Of a stretch of DNA of 6,836 nt, positions 4,553 through 6,836 are shown piece after piece. The notes under the pieces were generated by a model. That model was given only the letters and a program-made list of their open reading frames with translations. It did not search any database and had not been told where the DNA came from. Source of the stretch: Lentisphaerota bacterium (GTDB lineage: Bacteria; Verrucomicrobiota; Lentisphaeria; Oligosphaerales; Oligosphaeraceae); NCBI GenBank assembly GCA_012799755.1, contig JAAZKQ010000658.1:1-6836 (forward strand). The letters run 5' to 3'. Numbering within the stretch: the first letter of the stretch is position 1; each line of letters opens with the position of its first letter. A program made the translations under genes and the position numbers.

Positions 4553-6421
4553 ATGTTCCACGTTGACAGCATGATGGTCCACATTGACAACCGGCACCTG
4601 CGGCTCAGCTTCAGCCCCAAAACCGGCATTAGTGTCTGCGACAAGGCCAGCCGCGCCGTCTTTACGCAAGTGCCCTGCCCCTACGCCATCAGCGATGTCA
4701 CTGCGGACGGGCAGTCCATCAGCTACACCGTCCACGCCGGCAGCCTGCCCATCCGCGCCCGCCTGGCCTTCGCCGGCCCGCGCGAAATCACCCTCGACCT
4801 TGCGGCCGAAGGCCCCGTAAGCGAGGACATCGCCTACCCGCCCGCCTGGCAGATGGCCGAACAGGACATCGGCGTCTATCCCATCGGCACTGGTTACGCC
4901 TTCCCCGTCAACAAGCCGGACATACGCATTCCGCCCAAAATATCCTTCTTCTCCGGCACCCTCAGTCTGGCCCTCTTCGGCTTCATCCGCGACGGGCACT
5001 ACGTCTTCACCGGCATCGAAAAGGGCTTCGACGCCGTTATGAAGCATGAGCGCAAAGACGACGGGCTCCTCCACACCCAAGTCAACTGGTGCGGCGAAAA
5101 AGGCCAATTCGGCTACCCGCGCCAATGCCGCTGGTTCTTCGCCGACAGCCTTGATGACATCGCCGCCACCTATCGCCGCTGGCGCGAAAACATGGGCTGG
5201 GTACGTACCCTCAAGGACAAAATCCGCCACACGCCAAGCGTCGCCAAACTCATCGGCGCCGCCGATATCTGGCTCTGGGACGACAACAACATGAACCGCC
5301 TCTACGGTCGCCCCGAATCCAATGACATCACCCCCCGCGACGTCCGCCGCGCCGCCGGCGAGATGCTCGAACTCGGCATGACCCGCGTCCTCTGGCAGGC
5401 CTTCGAAGGCGAAACCGCCGAGGACTGCGCTTGGCTCAAAAGCCAGGGCTTCCTAGTCGGCAAATATGACATCTATCGCGACGTGCTTCCCACGCCCATC
5501 GCCGACTTGGTTATCCCCTATCGCAAAAAGCGCAGCGTCAACACCCGATACTGGCCGGACATCGTTTGCACCAACGCCGATGGCAGCTACACCAAAGCCT
5601 GGGCCATCCACGGCAAAGACGGCCAGATGCACTCCCAACATGCGGTCTGCGATATCTGCGCCCTGCGCCTGACCATGGAAAATGTGCCGCCGGACATCGC
5701 CGCCATCGGCTACGACTCCCGCCTCATTGACGTCCAAGCCGGCGCGGAACTGAGAGAATGCTATCACCCGTTGCATCCCCAGACTCGCAGCACCGCCCAG
5801 CGCTACATCAATGCCCAACACGAGTTCCTGGGCGACATCGGCCTCACCGTCGGCGTCGAAGTCGGCAGCGAAGCAGCCGGCCGCGCCTTCCATTTCTCCG
5901 AAGGGCTGCTCAGTCCGGTCTGCTACCGCGTCCCGGACGCCGGCCGCCGCATGAACACGCTCTACTACGGCGACGACATTCCGAGCCAAATTCATCAATA
6001 CATGCTCAACCCCATTTATCGGGTGCCCCTCTGGAGCCTGGTCTATCACGACTGCGTGGTCGGCACCTGGTACTGGGGCGACAGCTCAAACTGCTGTCCC
6101 GAACTCATGCCTGTCCGCGATCTCTTCAATGCCCTCTATGGCGCGCCGCCACTCTACAGCATCAACATGAGCCAATGGGACATGCTCAAAAAAGACATCG
6201 CCAAATCCTATCACCGCGCCACCGCCACGGCCCGCAAAACCGCTCTCAGCAGAATGAGCTCCTTCGCTTGGCTCAGCCCCGACGGCATGGTCCAGCAAAC
6301 AACGTTCGCCAACGGCGTCACCGTCATCGCCAATTTCTCCGACGAGCCCTACACCCTTGACGACAAAAGCGTCGTTGCCCCCAAGGACTACCTCTGCCGG
6401 GGAGGACAACCAGACGCTTAA
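4553..6421 (+). CDS. GH129-family glycoside hydrolase, probable intracellular alpha-N-acetylgalactosaminidase
   Basis: 622 residues, close to the size of known GH129 enzymes. The N-terminal part (about 1-215) is beta-rich, with the LRLSFSPKTG..VCDKASRAVF pattern of the mutarotase-like sandwich. The catalytic barrel follows (about 215-560): AADIWLWDDNN, GMTRVLWQAFEGET, VGKYDIYRDVL, then YDSRLIDVQAG with D393 as candidate nucleophile and GLTVGVEVGSEAAGR with E436 (or E440) as candidate acid/base. A later RVPLWSLVYHDCVVGTWYWGDSSN block ends near 513, and a short beta domain (about 570-615) closes the protein. The LIDV and VEVGSE blocks correspond to the YVDVWGN and TEW blocks of the related GH101 endo-alpha-GalNAc-ases. 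Known GH129 enzymes release alpha-linked GalNAc from Ser/Thr (Tn antigen, mucin glycopeptide). No signal peptide, so it should act on imported glycopeptides in the cytoplasm, as proposed for bifidobacterial NagBb. Exact specificity is inferred. No transporter or GalNAc-catabolic gene is in the window. Confidence 0.85.
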   Translation: MFHVDSMMVHIDNRHLRLSFSPKTGISVCDKASRAVFTQVPCPYAISDVTADGQSISYTVHAGSLPIRARLAFAGPREITLDLAAEGPVSEDIAYPPAWQMAEQDIGVYPIGTGYAFPVNKPDIRIPPKISFFSGTLSLALFGFIRDGHYVFTGIEKGFDAVMKHERKDDGLLHTQVNWCGEKGQFGYPRQCRWFFADSLDDIAATYRRWRENMGWVRTLKDKIRHTPSVAKLIGAADIWLWDDNNMNRLYGRPESNDITPRDVRRAAGEMLELGMTRVLWQAFEGETAEDCAWLKSQGFLVGKYDIYRDVLPTPIADLVIPYRKKRSVNTRYWPDIVCTNADGSYTKAWAIHGKDGQMHSQHAVCDICALRLTMENVPPDIAAIGYDSRLIDVQAGAELRECYHPLHPQTRSTAQRYINAQHEFLGDIGLTVGVEVGSEAAGRAFHFSEGLLSPVCYRVPDAGRRMNTLYYGDDIPSQIHQYMLNPIYRVPLWSLVYHDCVVGTWYWGDSSNCCPELMPVRDLFNALYGAPPLYSINMSQWDMLKKDIAKSYHRATATARKTALSRMSSFAWLSPDGMVQQTTFANGVTVIANFSDEPYTLDDKSVVAPKDYLCRGGQPDA

Positions 6422-6539
6422 CAGCCCAACGCCTGTCTTCTGACCGCGCAAATAAAAAAACAAGCGGCCAGGTGATCAAGGTGATGTGGGTGACTAGGCG
6501 GTCACCAATTGAGAACAGCCAGTTCCTATTGCCTTTGGT
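6422..6539. other. Non-coding spacer after the glycosidase with a weak hairpin
   Basis: Three 9-base steps starting with GGTGA (6471, 6480, 6489) run into GCGGTCACC. GGTGAC (6489-6494), loop TAGGCG, GTCACC (6501-6506) is a perfect 6-bp hairpin, and TGACCGC (6441-6447) can pair with GCGGTCA (6498-6504) as an alternative. No T-run follows, so termination of the glycosidase transcript here is only possible, not shown. No gene is seen. Confidence 0.45.
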
Positions 6540-6774
6540 TTTCAGCGCCGAAGGTGCGGCCTAAGATAGCCCAGGGCAAGCGCCCGCAGGGCGCGCCGCC
6601 CTGGGTAAGGAACCCACCCGAAAAGAGCCCTGAAAGGGCGACCTAAAAAACACCGCGAGGCGCAGGGCGTAAGGACGGGGAACACGAACATAAACGGCGC
6701 TTCACCCAGGGCGACGCGCCCCCGAAGGTGAGCGCCGCCTTGGGCTATCATCGTTCGCGCTTACAGCGCTCAAA
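6540..6774. repeat. 235-bp hairpin-rich element with 38-nt imperfect terminal inverted repeats (REP/MITE-like)
   Basis: The left end 6540-6577 and the reverse complement of the right end 6737-6774 align without gaps at 28 of 38 positions, including a shared GATAGCCCA core. Inside are several stems: CCCAGGGC (6570-6577) with GCCCTGGG (6598-6605), enclosing the perfect GCGCCC-GCA-GGGCGC hairpin (6580-6594); GCCCT-GAA-AGGGC (6627-6639); and GGCGCTTCACC (6696-6706) with GGTGAGCGCC (6727-6736), one bulged T. It encodes no transposase and no credible protein. The CCCAGGGC/GCCCTGGG and GAGCCCTGAAAGGGCG strings resemble dispersed intergenic repeats I remember from PVC and Bacteroidota genomes, so a multicopy non-autonomous element, mobilised in trans or acting as structured RNA, is likely. 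Multicopy status cannot be shown from one window. TGCCT occurs near both sides (6530 and 6775) but not flush with the left end, so a target duplication is unproven. The last 62 bases (6775-6836) hold nothing recognisable. Confidence 0.7.
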
Positions 6775-6836
6775 TGCCTGGGAGAAGACATTTCTGTGGT
6801 AGGACAGTCAAAACAACCGCAGGGACAGCGAGTATC

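Noticed and set aside
6542..6751. 69-residue minus-strand frame in the right-hand element
   Set aside because: It is explained by the hairpin-rich repeat; the frame simply reads through its stems, with no ribosome site.
1..6836. tRNA or rRNA genes
   Set aside because: No cloverleaf with a GTTCRA-type T-loop or rRNA core sequence was seen in the gaps on reading both strands by eye.

Overview
The window is GC-rich and reads almost entirely on the + strand, with the GCC/CTC/ATC-heavy codon use of a high-GC bacterium. No single gene fixes the taxonomy. A cytoplasmic GH129-type glycosidase, a planctomycete-like DegT/StrS aminotransferase subtype, a YkgJ-glycosyltransferase fusion, and intergenic spaces filled with short-period repeats and a hairpin-rich inverted-repeat element together suggest a member of the PVC group (Lentisphaerota, Verrucomicrobiota or Planctomycetota), possibly gut- or sludge-associated. 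That is inference from memory of such genomes.

Layout, left to right. (1) 1-783: the C-terminal helicase half of an SNF2/Swi2 ATPase, cut by the window edge. (2) 882-2297: one continuous gene joining an N-terminal Cys-rich YkgJ-type metal-binding domain to a complete GT4-type glycosyltransferase. (3) 2324-2587: a small basic, low-complexity protein with three exact 9-residue repeats, 26 bases downstream of (2) and ended by a strong rho-independent terminator at 2634-2671. Genes 2 and 3 therefore look co-transcribed. (4) 2672-3140: an AT-richer gap with no convincing gene, holding a long-range 20-nt inverted repeat and a 12-bp palindrome. (5) 3141-4331: a DegT/DnrJ/EryC1/StrS aminotransferase. 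(6) 4332-4552: a gap dominated by a 9-bp tandem array with an extreme density of GATC sites. (7) 4553-6421: a GH129-family glycoside hydrolase with recognisable catalytic Asp and Glu candidates and no signal peptide. (8) 6422-6836: a non-coding tail containing a 235-bp element with 38-nt imperfect terminal inverted repeats and several internal hairpins, probably a dispersed non-autonomous repeat.

Three of the five genes concern sugars: a glycosyltransferase, a (nucleotide-)sugar aminotransferase, and a probable alpha-N-acetylgalactosaminidase. They do not form one evident operon, because a terminator and large repeat-filled gaps separate them. The most unusual items are the YkgJ-GT4 fusion with its small partner, the GATC-rich 9-bp array in front of the glycosidase, and the inverted-repeat element at the right end.
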